Source: a bacterium (GTDB lineage: Bacteria > Krumholzibacteriota > Krumholzibacteria > LZORAL124-64-63). Taken from it: a DNA stretch of 6,839 nt. The notes beneath the pieces are model-generated. The model searched no databases and had not been told where the DNA came from. It worked only from the letters and a program-made list of their open reading frames with translations. Location: NCBI GenBank assembly GCA_021767885.1, contig JAASSM010000093.1, positions 1 to 6,839 of the forward strand, written 5' to 3'. This document shows positions 5,155-6,839 of the stretch, in pieces. Numbering within the stretch: position 1 is the first letter of the stretch; each line of letters begins with the position of its first letter. A program made the translations under genes and the position numbers.

Positions 5155-6429
5155 GTGAATCTCGGCCGATACCAGGGCGAGCAGCCGCCCCGCCGGACGG
5201 AGTTCTCCGGCGGGGCGGTGCTGCTGGAAGTGCCGGTGGCCTCGGCCCACGCGGTGAGCGTGGGCGTGTTCCTGCGCCGGGGCAGCGCCGACGAACCGCC
5301 CGCCGTCCACGGCGTCTCCCACTTCCTCGAGCACATGGTCTTCAAGGGGTCGCAGCGCTACAGCGCCCTGGAGATCGCCGAGCGGCTGGACGCCATCGGC
5401 GCGGTGATCGACGCCTTCACGAGCAAGAACTACGTGGCCTTCTCCCTGAAGGTGCTGCCGGAGTTCCTGGCGCCGGCCGTGGACGTCCTCTCGGACATGC
5501 TCCTGCGGCCGGCCCTGGATCCTCGCACCATCGCCCTGGAGCAGGACGTGGTCTGCGAGGAGATCCAGGAGGCGCTCGATACCCCCGAGGAGCGCCTGCA
5601 CGACGCCTATGCCGCCCACGTCTACGGCGCGCATCGGCGTGGCCGCGCCATCCTCGGCACGCCGGAGACGGTGCGCGGCTTCGACCGTGACCTGCTCGAG
5701 CGCGAGCACCGGCGCCTCTTCGCGCCGCGCAACCTGGTGCTCGCCCTCGGCGGCGCCTTCACGCCGGAGCACCGCGACCACGTGCTCGGCGCCTTCGCAG
5801 GGGTCCCCGCTCCGCCGATGGACACCGAGCCCACGGCTCCGGCCGCGCCGGACGCTCGCCACCGTGCCGCCTCCGAGCTGGTCCTCGAGAGCCCCATCCT
5901 GCAGAGCTACTTCGAGATCGGCAACCTGGCCGTGGGCCATCGCCATCCCGACCGCGTTCCCGTGCTGCTGCTGAGCAACCTGCTGGGCGGCGGCATGAGC
6001 AGCCGTGTCTTCCAGGCGGTGCGCGAACGCGAGGGCCTGGCCTACACCGTCTACACGTACACGGACATGGGGCCGGATACCGGCCTGGTCAGCTGCGCGG
6101 GCAGCTGCTCGCCGGACAAGGAACCCCGGGTTCGCGAACTGGTGGCGTCGGAGTACCGCAAGCTGCTGGCGGAGGGCCCCCTGGAGGCCGAGCTGGAGGC
6201 CAACAAGGCCCAGTTCAAGTCGCAGCTCGTGTTCGCGCTGGAGGGGGCCTACAACCGCATGTTCCGGGCCGCGAAGAACGAGCTCTACTTCGGCCGCTTC
6301 ATCCCGCTCACCGAGACCGTGGCCCGCATCGAGGCCGTCGATCGCGACGCGGTCCTGCGCTGTGCGCAGGAGTGGTTCGACCCCGACCGGCTGGTCATGG
6401 CCGCGCACCGCCCGGCCGGGCGGCGCTGA
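5155..6429 (+). CDS. M16 family zinc metallopeptidase (insulinase/processing-peptidase type)
   Basis: A zinc-dependent peptidase of the small (about 420-residue) bacterial M16 type, related to mitochondrial processing peptidase and Bacillus MlpA (YmxG). The inverted zinc motif HFLEH gives H56, E59 and H60, and the third ligand E136 in VVCEEI lies 76 residues after H60, the spacing known for the family. The C-terminal half has LLGGGMSSRVFQAVRE followed by GLAYTVY (294-300), the M16_C signature. No signal peptide is evident, so a cytoplasmic location is likely. The start is GTG at 5155, directly after the pnp TAG; GGAGGA (5141-5146), inside the last pnp codons, lies 8 bases upstream, suggesting translational coupling. 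M16 genes next to pnp are a recurring bacterial arrangement. The substrate is unknown; small-peptide or oligopeptide turnover is a family-level inference. Confidence 0.95.
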   Translation: MNLGRYQGEQPPRRTEFSGGAVLLEVPVASAHAVSVGVFLRRGSADEPPAVHGVSHFLEHMVFKGSQRYSALEIAERLDAIGAVIDAFTSKNYVAFSLKVLPEFLAPAVDVLSDMLLRPALDPRTIALEQDVVCEEIQEALDTPEERLHDAYAAHVYGAHRRGRAILGTPETVRGFDRDLLEREHRRLFAPRNLVLALGGAFTPEHRDHVLGAFAGVPAPPMDTEPTAPAAPDARHRAASELVLESPILQSYFEIGNLAVGHRHPDRVPVLLLSNLLGGGMSSRVFQAVREREGLAYTVYTYTDMGPDTGLVSCAGSCSPDKEPRVRELVASEYRKLLAEGPLEAELEANKAQFKSQLVFALEGAYNRMFRAAKNELYFGRFIPLTETVARIEAVDRDAVLRCAQEWFDPDRLVMAAHRPAGRR

Positions 6430-6456
6430 TACCTCGCGAGATCAGGGACGATGACG

Positions 6457-6480
6457 ACGGTCCGCGGGGCCGCGGCCCGT
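6457..6480. terminator. GC hairpin in the convergent intergenic gap
   Basis: ACGG-T-CCGCG (6457-6466) pairs with CGCGG-C-CCGT (6471-6480), leaving one mismatch and a GGGC loop. It lies in the 56-base gap between two convergent stop codons, where a shared bidirectional terminator is expected. Neither strand has a T-run after it, so termination is inferred from position and stem stability only. Confidence 0.4.
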
Positions 6481-6485
6481 GGTGT

Positions 6486-6839
6486 TCAGGGGGCGGTCCG
6501 GAGGGCGTGGCCGGACTGGACGCTGGCCAGGTCCCACTCCAATCGCTGCACCGTGGCGACGGTGGCGGCGCCCAGCAGCCCGGCATCCACCAGCCCCGCC
6601 AGGTCCTCGGGGACCTCGCCGCGGGCCTGGCGGTAATGGTTGGCGGCGGCGAGCACCTCGTCGCGGAGCTGCCGCAGCCTGAGGTCGCGGGCGGCCTGCT
6701 GGTCGGCATCCAGCCAGGAGACCGCCGCGGCGGTCTCCGGAGCGCCCCGCTCGGGCGCCGGTGCGGCCAGGCCGATGAGCGCCATCTCGCCCAGCAGCAG
6801 CGGCGACCAGCGGAAGGCGCCGAACCCGCAGAGCACCAG
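6486..6839 (-). CDS. Hypothetical protein, C-terminal part (probably cut by right edge)
   Basis: I do not recognise this protein. The frame is open to the right edge and ends with TGA at 6488-6486, giving at least 117 residues. Possible starts inside the window are GTG at 6836 (116 residues, no visible upstream region) and ATG at 6785 (99 residues, only a weak GGGCGAG upstream); the true start may lie outside. The visible N-terminal part is hydrophobic (SPLLLGEMALIGLAAPA), which may be a signal or membrane segment, followed by an acidic/Ala-rich stretch and a probable helix (ARDLRLRQLRDEVLAAANHYRQARG). It ends with a short acidic/Leu segment (EDLAGLVDAGLLG). The helix-then-PEDLAGL pattern loosely recalls pilin-like or substrate-binding small domains, but no GFTLIE-type prepilin motif is present. 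It converges on the M16 peptidase gene. The codon pattern is consistent with a real gene; function is unassigned. Confidence 0.6.
   Translation of the reverse strand: MVLCGFGAFRWSPLLLGEMALIGLAAPAPERGAPETAAAVSWLDADQQAARDLRLRQLRDEVLAAANHYRQARGEVPEDLAGLVDAGLLGAATVATVQRLEWDLASVQSGHALRTAP

Noticed and set aside
4758..5690. Plus-strand open frame spanning the pnp/M16 junction, suggesting a fusion
   Set aside because: It is out of frame with both genes and extremely Arg/Gly/Pro-rich; both genes are intact on their own.
2716..6408. Very long (1230-codon) open frame on the minus strand opposite pnp and the M16 peptidase
   Set aside because: It is antisense to two well-supported genes and its translation is dominated by His, Ala, Gly, Leu, Asp and Val with no recognisable domain. 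In high-GC genes with C/G-ending codons the opposing frame rarely meets stop codons, which explains its length.

Overview
The window is a high-GC bacterial chromosomal segment, roughly 70% G+C by eye, with strong G/C bias at third codon positions. It joins two kinds of region. The left third (about 1-2251) carries surface-polysaccharide or sulfur-activation genes. The rest is the conserved housekeeping block rpsO - pnp - M16 zinc peptidase. That gene order and the high GC fit a deltaproteobacterium-like or FCB/Gemmatimonadota-like lineage, but nothing here fixes the phylum.

Left region. A minus-strand DegT/DnrJ/EryC1/StrS (ArnB-like) sugar aminotransferase is cut by the left edge just before its expected PLP lysine. 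It diverges from a plus-strand, minimal monotopic phosphoglycosyl transferase (bacterial sugar transferase family), which puts the first sugar phosphate on the lipid carrier. The 200-base divergent gap is locally AT-rich and holds a near-consensus sigma-54 promoter pointing at the transferase. After a strong GC hairpin comes an adenylylsulfate kinase (cysC). Together they suggest a polysaccharide locus using an amino sugar and possibly sulfation, though no sulfotransferase is visible.

Middle and right region. A good sigma-70-type promoter (TTGCCA, 17-base spacer, TATATT) starts a leader of about 180 bases with two perfect 7-bp hairpins near its 5' end, followed by rpsO (ribosomal protein S15). 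A 12-bp hairpin followed by a U-rich stretch lies between rpsO and pnp and could act as a terminator/attenuator or RNase III site. PNPase has all its usual domains plus an unusual C-terminal RGG tail made of GGDRGGR repeats. The M16 peptidase starts on a GTG directly after the pnp stop codon, with its ribosome binding site inside the end of pnp, so the two are probably translationally coupled. A convergent, unrecognised minus-strand gene enters from the right edge, separated from the peptidase by a 56-base gap with a GC hairpin.

No stretch over 300 bases lacks a gene. I see no tRNA, rRNA, CRISPR array, insertion sequence or prophage gene. Most of the window is ordinary. The items most worth a second look are the sigma-54 promoter, the RGG tail of PNPase, the structured rpsO leader and the APS kinase beside polysaccharide genes.
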